Notes: generated by a model not told the origin, from the sequence alone. Shown: positions 1 to 10,042, numbered from the stretch's first letter. The stretch: DNA of 64,000 nt from Candidatus Falkowbacteria bacterium CG10_big_fil_rev_8_21_14_0_10_37_14 (GCA_002778705.1 PFAM01000013.1:1-64000), one strand, 5' to 3'. Program-made: numbers and translations.

Positions 1-1
1 A

Positions 2-814
2 AATAAAGTTTCGGAAATGGTGGGAACTCTTCGTGTGGTTACCGAGCCGGCGGCTAGCATTTTGACAATTGCCAATATGCCTGGGAACTTGTCAAAAGCA
101 ATGGAAAAAGTAAGTGCTGGTTATTTTGCAGCTGATCAAGTTAGGTCAGCCATTCAAGATGAAAAAATTCTTGGTATTAGTATTAAAGTTGATGAAGCCG
201 GTGAAACCAAAGCTAGTGTCGCTGGTTTGACTAAAGAAGAGCTACCTGAATGGATGGCGGAAAATAATATTGTTAAAAGCGGCGAAACAGCTGAAGAAAT
301 TTTAAATCAAGTTGAAAAAGAAATACAAGAAGAGGCAAAAGAAGAAATTAAAGAAGAAAAACAAGTTCAAACCGAAGAAAAAAAAGAGGTGCCGGCACCA
401 GTAGCTAATTTACAAGATATTCCCAATCAGATTTTTAAAGTAGTAAATGTGAGCAATTCATCATATATGATGGATGCTTGTTTTAATCCAACTTGCTGGG
501 ATGATTTAGACGCTAAGCCTGAAGAAGACAGAGATCTAGGCGGCATCTATACTATGGGCAAAGTTTTTGCTAATGGAGAAAGCTTCAGAAAAGGCTTTCG
601 CCCATCAGATCTAAAAAAGAACAGCGAAAAAGCGGCGATGTTGGCAGATGGCTACAAAATAACGGTTTATTTTGCGATAGCTCCTTTTGAAGGTCCAAAA
701 AATAAGACGATTGATTATGGAACTTGGCTAAGCGAATCTGTGGAAATAAACGCAAACTATGGAGATGAGCCGATAGTTGAGTGGGATGGAAGTAGTTTAA
801 AACAGGTTAAATAA
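2..814 (+). CDS. Hypothetical protein, 5'-truncated by window edge
   Basis: Open frame continues upstream of the ATG at 17 to the window start (NKVSEMVGTL...); Glu/Lys-rich linker in the middle. Confidence 0.6.
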   Translation, partial: NKVSEMVGTLRVVTEPAASILTIANMPGNLSKAMEKVSAGYFAADQVRSAIQDEKILGISIKVDEAGETKASVAGLTKEELPEWMAENNIVKSGETAEEILNQVEKEIQEEAKEEIKEEKQVQTEEKKEVPAPVANLQDIPNQIFKVVNVSNSSYMMDACFNPTCWDDLDAKPEEDRDLGGIYTMGKVFANGESFRKGFRPSDLKKNSEKAAMLADGYKITVYFAIAPFEGPKNKTIDYGTWLSESVEINANYGDEPIVEWDGSSLKQVK

Positions 815-877
815 CACTATAATAAACAAAACTAGAGCATTTTTTAAATTTTACAAAAACTGTCAATTAAAAAATAT

Positions 878-1135
878 ATGAAGCAAGAAAATAAACCTTT
901 ATGGTTTAAGAGGAAGACTTATGGATGGGGCTGGACACCGATTACTTGGCAGGGCTGGTTAGTTGTGGTAGTCGCTATAGTTTTGATTATAGTTGGTGGT
1001 TATGTTGGGGATACTGATGATGCACCAGGAGCAACTTTTTTAGGTGCTATGTTGGCAATTGTAGTAATGTTTATTTTTGGTTATTGGAAAGGAGAGCGGC
1101 CACGTTGGCAGTGGGGTAATGATTATAAAAAATAG
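878..1135 (+). CDS. Small membrane protein, two predicted TM segments
   Basis: 85 aa ORF with hydrophobic stretches WLVVVVAIVLIIVGGYV and FLGAMLAIVVMFIFGYW. Confidence 0.6.
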   Translation: MKQENKPLWFKRKTYGWGWTPITWQGWLVVVVAIVLIIVGGYVGDTDDAPGATFLGAMLAIVVMFIFGYWKGERPRWQWGNDYKK

Positions 1136-1291
1136 AATAAAAACATAAAAAGTGAGTTTTTTTGACCAGGGCTTGCTTTTTTATTTAAAATATGTGATAA
1201 TATAACTTCTATTCTTCATATTGCCTAAAGTAGCTTAATGCTCTATTTTTGTGCTCTTGTTGGCAATAGATTTTATAACTAACATAACAAA

Positions 1292-2089
1292 ATGGGAACA
1301 TTTAAACGTGAAGGCGGTTTTAATGATCGTAAAGGTCAGAGAGATTTTAAGCCAGGTGGTCGTGGTGGTTTTGGTCCAAGTCGTGGTTCTTTTGATCGTG
1401 GTGGTGACAGAGGTGAAAGAGTTATGTACAAAGCTATTTGCAGTGAGTGTCGTCGCACTTGTGAAGTGCCTTTTCGTCCAACTGGTGATAAGCCTGTGTA
1501 TTGCAGTAATTGTTTTAGTGCTCAAAATGAGGCTGGTGGTGGTCGTGATGGAGGTCGCGGTTTTGATAGACCATCTTTTGATCGCCCGAGACCGAGTTTT
1601 GATAAGCCTAGATTTGAAGAACGCAAAAGTTTTAGTGCGATTTGTGATAAATGCGGCAGTCAATGTGATTTACCGTTTCGTCCAACTCCAGGTAAACCGG
1701 TTTTTTGTAGTGCTTGCTTTACTAAACCAGAGAGCCGTGGTGGTAATGTTGGTGGTTCTAAGAGTTGTGATTGTCAAGAGAATTATAAAAATCTTAATGC
1801 TAAGTTAGATAAGATTATGAAGGCTTTGAATATTCCAAATGAAATTGTTAAAACTGCTCCAGTTAAAGTCGAAGTAATAAAGGAAATTTTTGGTGATATG
1901 GAAATGTTAACCAAGGCTTCAGCCCAAGGCGGAGTAAACAAACCAGAAAAAATTAAAAAAGCTAAAAAAGAAATAATTAAAGATGAAGTTATTGAAGTTG
2001 TAAAAAAACCTAAAACTGTTAAGAAAGCGGTTGTGAAAGTTAAGGAAGTTAAAGTGAAAAAAGTTGCTAAGGTTTCTAAAGTAAAATAA
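1292..2089 (+). CDS. Protein with two CxxC-x17-CxxC zinc-ribbon motifs, Gly/Arg-rich and Lys-rich tail
   Basis: CSECRRTCEVPFRPTGDKPVYCSNC and CDKCGSQCDLPFRPTPGKPVFCSAC; overlapping ORFs on other frames are low complexity. Confidence 0.75.
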   Translation: MGTFKREGGFNDRKGQRDFKPGGRGGFGPSRGSFDRGGDRGERVMYKAICSECRRTCEVPFRPTGDKPVYCSNCFSAQNEAGGGRDGGRGFDRPSFDRPRPSFDKPRFEERKSFSAICDKCGSQCDLPFRPTPGKPVFCSACFTKPESRGGNVGGSKSCDCQENYKNLNAKLDKIMKALNIPNEIVKTAPVKVEVIKEIFGDMEMLTKASAQGGVNKPEKIKKAKKEIIKDEVIEVVKKPKTVKKAVVKVKEVKVKKVAKVSKVK

Positions 2090-2104
2090 TAAATTGATTT
2101 AGAC

Positions 2105-2131
2105 AAAAAGAAGTCTTTGCCGACTTCTTTT
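2105..2131 (+). terminator. Intrinsic terminator
   Basis: AAAAGAAGTC-tttgcc-GACTTCTTTTT hairpin. Confidence 0.7.
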
Positions 2132-2230
2132 TGGTTCGCAGACAGTGTCTTATAAATTTGCTATAATTAATAAAACTTGTTAGGCTTTCTAAACTCAGAT
2201 AAATTAGTTGATTAATATGATGCTATAAAT

Positions 2231-2944
2231 ATGGAAGTTTTACAAAAGGTTATTGCGGCGTCCGGGCAGTATTCTAGACGTCAGGCGGAGGAATTGATTC
2301 GTGCTAAACGAGTAACTTTGAACGAGGAACCCGCTAAATTAGGGCAACGCGCTGGAGAAAATGATGTGATTTTAATTGATGGTAAACCGTTATATGGTGT
2401 GGCCGAAAAATTGTATTACAAATTATATAAACCACTAGATTATACTTGTACTACTCGTGTTTTTGAAAGTGAGCGTAATATTTTTGAATTATTACCGAAG
2501 ACACAAAAATTAACGATTGTCGGCCGTCTCGATAAAGACAGTGTTGGATTGGTTATTCTAACTAATGATGGAACCTTGGCGCATCATTTAACTCATCCGA
2601 GTTTTATGGTGAAAAAGGAATATGAAGCGATGGTTGGTGGTGAATTATTGCCAGAGGTTTTAGTAAAAAAATTAACTAAGGCACTTAAAAGTGGGATTGA
2701 TATTGGTGAAGGAGAGGGCTTGGCTTGGGCGGATGAGGCTACTTACTTAGGGCAAAATGTTTTTCATATGGTCTTAACGCAAGGGAGAAAGCGTCAGATT
2801 CGCCGAATGTTTGAAGCTAAGGGTTTGAATGTGATAACACTAAAGCGCTTGAGTATTGGTGGGGTGCGATTAGGTGATATGACACTAGGATCGTTTCAAA
2901 CGATGAATGAAAAAGAGATCAAGATGCTCAGAAATTTAAAATAA
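2231..2944 (+). CDS. Pseudouridine synthase, RsuA/RluB family
   Basis: S4-like N-terminus (ASGQYSRRQAEELIRAKRVTLN), GRLDKDSVGLVILTNDG catalytic motif, QGRKRQIRRMFEA. Confidence 0.9.
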   Translation: MEVLQKVIAASGQYSRRQAEELIRAKRVTLNEEPAKLGQRAGENDVILIDGKPLYGVAEKLYYKLYKPLDYTCTTRVFESERNIFELLPKTQKLTIVGRLDKDSVGLVILTNDGTLAHHLTHPSFMVKKEYEAMVGGELLPEVLVKKLTKALKSGIDIGEGEGLAWADEATYLGQNVFHMVLTQGRKRQIRRMFEAKGLNVITLKRLSIGGVRLGDMTLGSFQTMNEKEIKMLRNLK

Positions 2945-2982
2945 GTGTAATATAAAAAGTAGTCCTTAGACGGGGCTACTTT

Positions 2983-3549
2983 TTATATATCGAGATTTAA
3001 TTTTTCGTGATAGTGACGAGCCAGATCTTGAAAGCGACGGACATCATAACGTTTAGCTTGGATGAGATCGTGGACGATTTTATCGCGATCCAGTTTGGCT
3101 TGTTCTGGAGTGTGGTGGTGTTTGATAAAGCTGGGGGAGTTGAGCTTGGTAATAATGTGGTCAAAGATTTTATTAATTTGTTTTTGAGCTTTGCTAGATA
3201 GAGAGTTGTAGTAAATGGTTGGTTTAGGAGCCTTAGTTTCTAATTCTTGGCGAAGTTTTTCTAATTCTTTGAAGGCTAGGGCGTGTGCTTTGGCGTGCTT
3301 AACTAATTCTTTCTTTTTTTCTTTTGGATTACCAATGGATTTTATTTGTTCCAAGATGCTTCTAACTGAACCAAGTTGATATTTTTTTAGTTCTTTGTTC
3401 ATTTCAGTTACGCTGTCGTCAATAAGGTCCTCGGTTTTATGGAGGGCTTTTTTAGTTAGATGAGCGACACGATGGTGCAAAGATGGTTTAAGTGGAAACA
3501 TATTTTTGTTTACTTTTATTATTTTAAGCTTTATCCAAGGAATAATCAA
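2983..3549 (-). CDS. Hypothetical charged, coiled-coil-like protein
   Basis: 188 aa ORF; flanked by hairpin terminators at about 2954-2985 and 3569-3602. Confidence 0.5.
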   Translation of the reverse strand: MIIPWIKLKIIKVNKNMFPLKPSLHHRVAHLTKKALHKTEDLIDDSVTEMNKELKKYQLGSVRSILEQIKSIGNPKEKKKELVKHAKAHALAFKELEKLRQELETKAPKPTIYYNSLSSKAQKQINKIFDHIITKLNSPSFIKHHHTPEQAKLDRDKIVHDLIQAKRYDVRRFQDLARHYHEKLNLDI

Positions 3550-3670
3550 GGGCTTAGAAAATAAACAAAAAAGATGCTCAATATAAGTTGAGCATCTTTT
3601 TTGTTTGTGCGGCGAGTTATAAAGGGTATTAGAAATGAAAACTGTGATTAATTTCAGAGCCTTTTATTTT

Positions 3671-4099
3671 TTACTTAGATAGCTTGCCTTTGTAATAAGA
3701 TCCATGCTTATCCTTAGCATTCTTCTGATCTATAATTTCAAAAGTTTCTTTATCTACATTTTCTATTAAATAACACCCACAAGTAATAGGCGCACCTACT
3801 CCAAAGTTATAACGGCAGTAATATACATCTTTATTAAAAAAATAATATCCTTCGCCATCTTCCATATAAATGTAACCCAGCTTTACTGTCCCATCGCTAT
3901 TGAATATAGCGTCTTTATTACATCTTTCTGTTGTACCTGAGACACTTTCTCCTATCTCAACTTCATTTCTATACATGATGCTAAACAATTCTTTCCACAA
4001 GATAAACCCTGTTAACAATAAAACAATGCTAACAAAAACAACAATTAGTAAGATTGTTTTATACTTTGATTTTTTCTGGATTAATTTAAGTAATTTCAT
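3671..4099 (-). CDS. Hypothetical membrane-anchored protein
   Basis: N-terminal TM TILLIVVFVSIVLLLTGFILW. Confidence 0.5.
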   Translation of the reverse strand: MKLLKLIQKKSKYKTILLIVVFVSIVLLLTGFILWKELFSIMYRNEVEIGESVSGTTERCNKDAIFNSDGTVKLGYIYMEDGEGYYFFNKDVYYCRYNFGVGAPITCGCYLIENVDKETFEIIDQKNAKDKHGSYYKGKLSK

Positions 4100-4108
4100 A
4101 AAAAATTA

Positions 4109-4984
4109 TTAAGCTTTTATTTGTGGATTTAAAAAATCTTTCCAAATCTGATCATGACTATTTTTAAAATGGGATAACTCTGTTCCTGCAAAAATAATAT
4201 TATGGCATTTACAAAAAAGGTTGCTACATTTATTTAAAATACCGAGCAGTTCCATCACCTCTTTCATGTTATCGGTTTCATTATATTCAGCACTAGGAAT
4301 TGATAAAGAATTATTATATTTATACAGATTTGTTAAAAGAACATTGCAGTCATTGCGTGTTTCGTCTGACAAATCATTAACTTTATAAAGCAAAACTTCC
4401 CAAATATCAATTTGGTTAAAAAATTGAAATAACAAATTTTCAAAATTTTTAATTAATTCTTTCTGATTTTTTAGAATTTTGTCTTTAAACACATCCTGCC
4501 TATCAGCTATTTCCTCGCTGGCCAAATAGACTTCCAAAGAAGCTATCTGAGTATCACTTGTAAGTTTATTTAAAGTTAAATCTTGCTTATAATTTCTTAA
4601 AGATAATAACAGAGCGTTGCCGGTATTTCTAATATCCGAATAGATTTCAGCAAGTTGCTCATAGACCTTTTTTCTTATGTCATCACTCCTTTGCTTCTTT
4701 GCCACACCAACCATTCTATGAGTATCAAGCGTATAAATGAATATAAAAATACCAGTAAGAGCTAGTAAATAAGCATTTAGCTTTTCACTAATTGACAAAG
4801 GTAAATCGTTGCCGAACAAATATACATTCAAAAAACCACAAAAGATTATTTTACCAGTTACATAAATTAAAAAAAATAACAGAATAGCAGTAAAAATAGT
4901 GGGTGCATAAGACCTTTTGTGAAAACAAAAATTCTTAAATTTAATCCACAAACTTTTTAATTTTTCATTACATTGATATTGCAT
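4109..4984 (-). CDS. Hypothetical membrane protein
   Basis: Two N-terminal TM segments then long helical soluble region. Confidence 0.5.
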   Translation of the reverse strand: MQYQCNEKLKSLWIKFKNFCFHKRSYAPTIFTAILLFFLIYVTGKIIFCGFLNVYLFGNDLPLSISEKLNAYLLALTGIFIFIYTLDTHRMVGVAKKQRSDDIRKKVYEQLAEIYSDIRNTGNALLLSLRNYKQDLTLNKLTSDTQIASLEVYLASEEIADRQDVFKDKILKNQKELIKNFENLLFQFFNQIDIWEVLLYKVNDLSDETRNDCNVLLTNLYKYNNSLSIPSAEYNETDNMKEVMELLGILNKCSNLFCKCHNIIFAGTELSHFKNSHDQIWKDFLNPQIKA

Positions 4985-5046
4985 ACATATCTCGTTACAC
5001 TTTTAATTGGTTCTACACTTATTCCATTTTTTATCTTTGCGTTTAC

Positions 5047-6381
5047 CTAAAGATGTGCGAGTAAATCTAAAACCATAAACGCACGAATTAAATAATCTTT
5101 TCTGCCATATTTCACGCTTTCACCATGAATAATTTTATGTCTATTAAAATTAAATGGCGTAACAAGAGGTTTGCCCTTTTGTGATCTTTGAAATAAAATG
5201 TTTAAAAATATATCATTTGCTAAACCATCAAGTTCCGTGCTTAAAACCTTAGGTTTTGAATTTTTAAATTGCGTTTTTCTGCCAATTTTTATAACGCTCC
5301 CTGTTTTACTATCAATCAAATCATCATAATCACGATCCCACTGAATATTTTTTGAATTCAAATAGTCAGATAATACTCCGTCAATTTGAGTGATTAGAGT
5401 CGGCAAAACGACATTCGCCTCGTTTATACTTTTCTTACTCGCTATTTTCACAACTTTAACGCAATCAAATAATATTTTATATCGTTTTTTGAGCAATGGT
5501 TTGTTTTTCCAACCTTTAACCATTATTTCTAAATTTTGCCAATTTCTAAATTCAAAATGCTTTATAAATAAACGGTTCACAGATTTATCTTGCCTTCCTT
5601 TCTTTTTATTCAACCTCACCACTTCAAAAACAAAAGACCTCGGAAAACTTGGCGTAATAAACCATTTGTATTTTTGTAAAACACCAACAGCTTTTTGCTC
5701 GGCGATATTATACTCTTTTTGAACTTCCGTCCAATAGTTAGAAAAGCTAACAAATATTTTTTCGTTTTGTTTTATCCATTTTTGCCAGAAATCTATCTGT
5801 GGCTGTAAAGACTCGGCAACTATTTTTGCCATCGCCTGATAATGTTTAATTGCTGGCATTAATGATTCAAGTAATATTCTTTGTCTGCCAGCAATCTGCC
5901 TTTCAACTTCCGCTAGTTTTTTCATTGCTTCTTGAATATACGAATTACCATTAATGGATTGCTGTATAACAGAATGATGGTTTTTACTAAAAGCTTCAAA
6001 TGTTTCTTGAGCCGACTTAATCATCGGCTCAAACATTTTCCTTGATTCTTCAATATATTTTTCACGGCCGACAACTAGAGAATCTTTAAAATCCTTGAAA
6101 TAATTACCTGTATCATGAAAATATTTGAATGTATGTTTTTCATTTTTTACAAAAACTCTAGCCAAGCTTTCAAGCTCAAGATCAGCTAGTTTTTTAAAAT
6201 CGTCAGAAGTAATTTTTGAATTAACAATTTGATGAAATAATATCTCAACAACAAAATCCCTATCTTTCATAGGATTTTGCAGGATTTTGGCAAATTCTAT
6301 CGAATCTCTACCAGATACATATTTCAACTCAATATCGCCCAAAGTTTCAGATTTTATTTTTGTGATTCGATTATTAGACAT
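5047..6381 (-). CDS. Hypothetical protein with HEPN-like C-terminal motif; probable partner of the adjacent RM gene
   Basis: The ORF-track start at 6546 overlaps the upstream RM gene; an internal ATG at 6379-6381 (MSNNRITKIKS) lies 17 nt after its stop. C-terminus has NRHKIIHGESVKYGRKDY. Confidence 0.55.
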   Translation of the reverse strand: MSNNRITKIKSETLGDIELKYVSGRDSIEFAKILQNPMKDRDFVVEILFHQIVNSKITSDDFKKLADLELESLARVFVKNEKHTFKYFHDTGNYFKDFKDSLVVGREKYIEESRKMFEPMIKSAQETFEAFSKNHHSVIQQSINGNSYIQEAMKKLAEVERQIAGRQRILLESLMPAIKHYQAMAKIVAESLQPQIDFWQKWIKQNEKIFVSFSNYWTEVQKEYNIAEQKAVGVLQKYKWFITPSFPRSFVFEVVRLNKKKGRQDKSVNRLFIKHFEFRNWQNLEIMVKGWKNKPLLKKRYKILFDCVKVVKIASKKSINEANVVLPTLITQIDGVLSDYLNSKNIQWDRDYDDLIDSKTGSVIKIGRKTQFKNSKPKVLSTELDGLANDIFLNILFQRSQKGKPLVTPFNFNRHKIIHGESVKYGRKDYLIRAFMVLDLLAHL

Positions 6382-6397
6382 CGGAACAACAACGCCA

Positions 6398-8986
6398 TTA
6401 TTGTTCAATTGTTCTAATTTCTTCTGTGGTAAGTTCATAAGACTTATAAATAACTTCATCAATTTTTTGCTCCAATCTTTCCATCTCAATTTTGAGATTG
6501 TGACGTTTATCAGTATTGGCTGGAGTATTTGAAAATTCTTTGCCAAGTTTTAAATATTCATTAACTGGTTTTACTAGCTCATTTTGTAAAACCTCTATAT
6601 CTTTTGGAATTGGCAAACGAGCTGTTGTAGGATTATCAAACTGCATCGTGCGAATAGCTTTACCAAAAATAAAGCGATAAGCATACCAACTCATCAATTG
6701 AGAATTAAGCAGATAGCAAATTACATTTTTATCAATATTATTATTGAGAGCTATTTGGTTTATCGTATCAACGATAATATAATCATTTCTTTCGGGAACG
6801 CAGGCAGTTATTTTTATATGGTCAGTTGGATTTTCTATGTGTGCTACAATTCTCTGAACAAGAACCGAGTTGTCTTTTATAAAAGCCTGTTCGTTACTAA
6901 TCTTATTTTTATCAATTTTGCCTTTTACTCCTATTACTCCAAATTTTTGAATTTGAGCCCCACCAATTACTTCCCTATTGCCTAATTCTGAAATAAATTT
7001 CTGCAAAATTGCCCCACGCTGATTAGAACTTATATCATTCAAAGAAATGGAATTTGCTTTTACTTTTTTAGCGATTACGAGTTCTGATTCCGAAATACCA
7101 TTTAAGAAAAATCCAAAATTTTCAGAATCTTTTTTGTTGATTTTTCCTAAAATTTTAAGATTGCCATTTTCAAACTTCCCCGAAGTATAGCTTGTTGATT
7201 TTTTGCCTTTTCTTACAATAAAAACAACTTGCTCAAGTTTAACCTCTTTCCACGCTTTTCCGCAGTCAATTATTATTTCTGTATTATCCCAAATGTATTC
7301 TCTGATTTTTCTCCAATTTGAAGCAAAACAAAGAGCTTTAGGCACAATAAATCCAAGTTTTCCACCATCTTTCAACAGCTCTAACGATCTTTTTATAAAC
7401 AAAATAGCCGTATCCGTTGAACCGACATCGTAAATATTATTAAAATATTCTTGTTGCGTTTTTGATAGCTCTGCACCATAGGGCGGATTACCGATAATCA
7501 CATCAAAACCACCTCGCTCAACAACATCTTTGAATTCATTTTTAAAGTCAAATGGTTTTTCTTGGCGATAATCAGCGCCAAAGTATTTTTCTAATTCTGC
7601 AGGCTCACTTAAAATAAGTGAATTACCAGAAGTTAAATTATGCTGAAGTGTTGGCAACTTTGTTTTTTGTACTAACACTTTCAGCAAAAGATTAAGTTGG
7701 GCAATTTCTACTGCTTGCACATCAAGATCAACTCCAAAAATATTTTCTTTTAAAATATCAAACTTAGCAAAAAGTGAAGTTTGCGGATTTTGTTTTGTTA
7801 AAGTAGTTAAAATTTTATCATAAGCGGCGTTCAAGAAAGAACCCGAACCGCAAGCAGGATCAAGGATTTTGATTTTAGACAATTCTTTTGGCTTAGTCTT
7901 TTTCAAAACTTCACCCAAAGTTTCATTGACAATAAACTCAACAATATATTTAGGCGTGTAATAAATACCTTGAGACTTCCTTTTTGACCTTGTTTTATCT
8001 TCGCCCTTGCGAACCTGAACAAAACTTAAATACTGCTCATAAATACCGCCCAACACATCAGCCGAAATAACAGAGAAATCATAACGATAGCCGTCTTTTG
8101 TTTCGTAAAGCCCTTTAATAACTTCGCCAATTACCTTGTCGCTCAATTTCCACTGTTCGCAATAATGCGGTGCGAAAAGCTTTGAATTATATCCATCATC
8201 AAAATCTCGAAAAACCTTTATTATCTGCTCATATTGATTAGCTTTTCCACCTCTAGGAATTCCAATTAAAATATTCGGCTCAATTTTTCTATCTTCGGCA
8301 GTGCGGATAAAAATAAGACGATCAAGAATTCTCTGCACCCCCTCATTTAATTCCTCATCGGTCAAACTGTTCTGTTTTTTGAAATCCTTGGTAAGTAAAA
8401 TACGCCAAGCCATCAAATCTTCAAAAAGCTTTTCACCAACTTGTTTTCTTTGCGTTAACTTACCCCATCTTTGAGCCTCTTTATCTAACAGCTTTAGCTC
8501 AAAACTTTCTTTTGACAACAGCCAAAGCTGGTCAAAACGATCAATAAAGTTTTTATGGTCTATTTCAATAAATAAATTCTGCGACAGACTTTTTGGCGGT
8601 ATTTCAGCATTAAAAATCTTGATACTTTCAAAATCGGTTAAGATAGCCCAAGTAACATTTTTGTTCCAGCTATAATTTATCGCTTGTTCCGCCCACTTCC
8701 ACTCATCTAAATCAACTTTCATAGCCTTGGCCTCTAAAAAGAAAACGGGGATATTATTAAATCTAAAAGCTAAATCAACCCTGCCACCAGAAACATTTTC
8801 TTCGGTAGTAACTTCATTATCAAATGACAGATTTCGCATATCCCAGCCAAGAAATTCAAAAAGTGGCTCAATAAATTCATTTCTCGTTTGAGCTTCGTTA
8901 TAAGAATTTATTTTTCCTGCTTCCGCTACTCTCTGATACTTTTCTACAAGCTTTTGAATTTGTTGCTTGACTTCTTCTTTTTTCAT
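6398..8986 (-). CDS. Type IIG-like restriction-modification enzyme (N-terminal PD-(D/E)xK-like nuclease plus N6-adenine methyltransferase)
   Basis: RVDLAFRFNNIPVFFLEAKA nuclease motif; DPACGSGSFL (motif I); IIGNPPYGAEL (motif IV); Eco57I-like layout. Confidence 0.88.
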   Translation of the reverse strand: MKKEEVKQQIQKLVEKYQRVAEAGKINSYNEAQTRNEFIEPLFEFLGWDMRNLSFDNEVTTEENVSGGRVDLAFRFNNIPVFFLEAKAMKVDLDEWKWAEQAINYSWNKNVTWAILTDFESIKIFNAEIPPKSLSQNLFIEIDHKNFIDRFDQLWLLSKESFELKLLDKEAQRWGKLTQRKQVGEKLFEDLMAWRILLTKDFKKQNSLTDEELNEGVQRILDRLIFIRTAEDRKIEPNILIGIPRGGKANQYEQIIKVFRDFDDGYNSKLFAPHYCEQWKLSDKVIGEVIKGLYETKDGYRYDFSVISADVLGGIYEQYLSFVQVRKGEDKTRSKRKSQGIYYTPKYIVEFIVNETLGEVLKKTKPKELSKIKILDPACGSGSFLNAAYDKILTTLTKQNPQTSLFAKFDILKENIFGVDLDVQAVEIAQLNLLLKVLVQKTKLPTLQHNLTSGNSLILSEPAELEKYFGADYRQEKPFDFKNEFKDVVERGGFDVIIGNPPYGAELSKTQQEYFNNIYDVGSTDTAILFIKRSLELLKDGGKLGFIVPKALCFASNWRKIREYIWDNTEIIIDCGKAWKEVKLEQVVFIVRKGKKSTSYTSGKFENGNLKILGKINKKDSENFGFFLNGISESELVIAKKVKANSISLNDISSNQRGAILQKFISELGNREVIGGAQIQKFGVIGVKGKIDKNKISNEQAFIKDNSVLVQRIVAHIENPTDHIKITACVPERNDYIIVDTINQIALNNNIDKNVICYLLNSQLMSWYAYRFIFGKAIRTMQFDNPTTARLPIPKDIEVLQNELVKPVNEYLKLGKEFSNTPANTDKRHNLKIEMERLEQKIDEVIYKSYELTTEEIRTIEQ

Positions 8987-9087
8987 AAAAATTATTTAAC
9001 GCTAACAACTAACCTTAAAAACCTTGGCAATTTTAGCTAATTTTATATTTATTTACTTGGGTGTATCATATCAGAAAGAAATTTTTT

Positions 9088-9116
9088 TGACAAAGTCATT
9101 TTTATTTGATATAGTA
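9088..9116 (+). promoter_or_regulatory. Sigma70-type promoter
   Basis: TTGACA-17 bp-TATAGT. Confidence 0.65.
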
Positions 9117-9121
9117 CTTGA

Positions 9122-9230
9122 AGATCCAAATTTATAAACACACTAAGCATTGGATGAATTTTACCCTATTTGGGATAGGGGGGAGTTTATCTACAACACA
9201 CCCCCTCATTTTGAGAGGTTTTTTGTTTTT
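9122..9230 (+). ncRNA. Candidate small RNA or attenuator leader
   Basis: Downstream of the promoter; competing hairpins CCCTAT/ATAGGG and AGGGGG/CCCCCT, then a CTCA/TGAG hairpin followed by T-tracts. Confidence 0.4.
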
Positions 9231-9261
9231 TAAAGACTTTTTGTTAGTTTTTGGCGATGAT

Positions 9262-9303
9262 AATCTTTTTTCGGTGGGATTGCCCGCCCACCGAAAAAAG
9301 ATT
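9262..9303. repeat. Perfect 17-bp inverted repeat hairpin
   Basis: AATCTTTTTTCGGTGGG-attgcccg-CCCACCGAAAAAAGATT; related hairpin at 38409-38448. Confidence 0.8.
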
Positions 9304-9366
9304 TCTCGCCACAACAAAAAGCTAAAAAAACAAAACTTCTAATCTGTTAACCAGAACAACAAAATT

Positions 9367-9618
9367 ATGCCTTATTTCAATACCAAAGATGTTAACTTAG
9401 CCATCAAATTCTTGGATTATATCAACCAAGCACTATTTAATTTAAAAGGATATACTGGCGCTAAATTCACCAGCCGAATTGAGCCAGTCTATATCGACAA
9501 ACACGGTAAATACAAAGTTGAGCTAAACAACGGCCAAGCCATTAATACCAAAATTGAACCCAAAAATGGCACCATGTTTACCGAAGACGAAGTCGAACAA
9601 CTTCTCAACCAAGCCTAA
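9367..9618 (+). CDS. Hypothetical small protein
   Basis: 83 aa ORF MPYFNTKDVNLAIKFLDYINQALF... Confidence 0.5.
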   Translation: MPYFNTKDVNLAIKFLDYINQALFNLKGYTGAKFTSRIEPVYIDKHGKYKVELNNGQAINTKIEPKNGTMFTEDEVEQLLNQA

Positions 9619-9699
9619 AGGCTCTCATAGTATAACTTGATTATAAGCACACATCTAACCGCAGAGTCGGATTGCTATTTTATTTGTCTTCAAGACACA

Positions 9700-9735
9700 A
9701 GAAAAAATGGGAGCGACCCCCAAGAGTCGCTCCCC
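9700..9735 (-). terminator. Intrinsic terminator of the ArdC-N-like gene
   Basis: Minus strand GGGAGCGAC-tcttgggg-GTCGCTCCC followed by ATTTTTTC. Confidence 0.75.
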
Positions 9736-9742
9736 AAAAAAC

Positions 9743-10042
9743 CTAGTTTATTTCGGTTTTTTCTATCAGCTCAACCTGCTTATCGTAAAAGAGGTTGACT
9801 GTCCGTTGAAAAGTCTTAATTATCTCGTCTTGATCGTTTTTCAAGGCGACAAAAGTATAAGACTTCAAGGCTTTCTCGCCTTTTTTCACTCGGTAGCCGT
9901 TATTTAGCCACTGCTTAAATGTTAGGCAATTAGCCTTGGGATTGTAGCGAGCTGATTCAGCTTCGCCCCAACGCTCGGCAATCTGTTTACGCACGACATT
10001 ATAGGTGTCGGCTGAACCCGTCCAAGTTGACTGGATAGTCAT
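9743..10042 (-). CDS. Small protein resembling the ArdC N-terminal (ssDNA-binding) domain
   Basis: NCLTFKQWLNNGYRVKKGEKALKSYTFV; clear paralog of 37906-38193. Confidence 0.6.
   Translation of the reverse strand: MTIQSTWTGSADTYNVVRKQIAERWGEAESARYNPKANCLTFKQWLNNGYRVKKGEKALKSYTFVALKNDQDEIIKTFQRTVNLFYDKQVELIEKTEIN

Noticed and set aside
1235-1808. Long antisense and frame-shifted ORFs overlapping the zinc-ribbon gene
   Set aside because: Thr/Ser- or Val/Leu-only low-complexity products produced by the Gly/Arg-rich codons of 1292-2089; no start signals.
6381-6546. N-terminal 55 residues of the 499-aa ORF in the track
   Set aside because: Overlaps the end of the RM gene in another frame; the internal ATG at 6381 is the likelier start.
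3600-9060. A second att copy matching the tRNA-Asp 3' end that would bound the RM island
   Set aside because: I looked for GGAATGGACGGGACTCGAACCCGC near 3.6 and 9.0 kb and did not see it, so the island's left boundary is left undefined.
9118-9342. ORFs on both strands across 9118-9342
   Set aside because: They span a hairpin-rich, promoter-terminator segment and have no family-like features.
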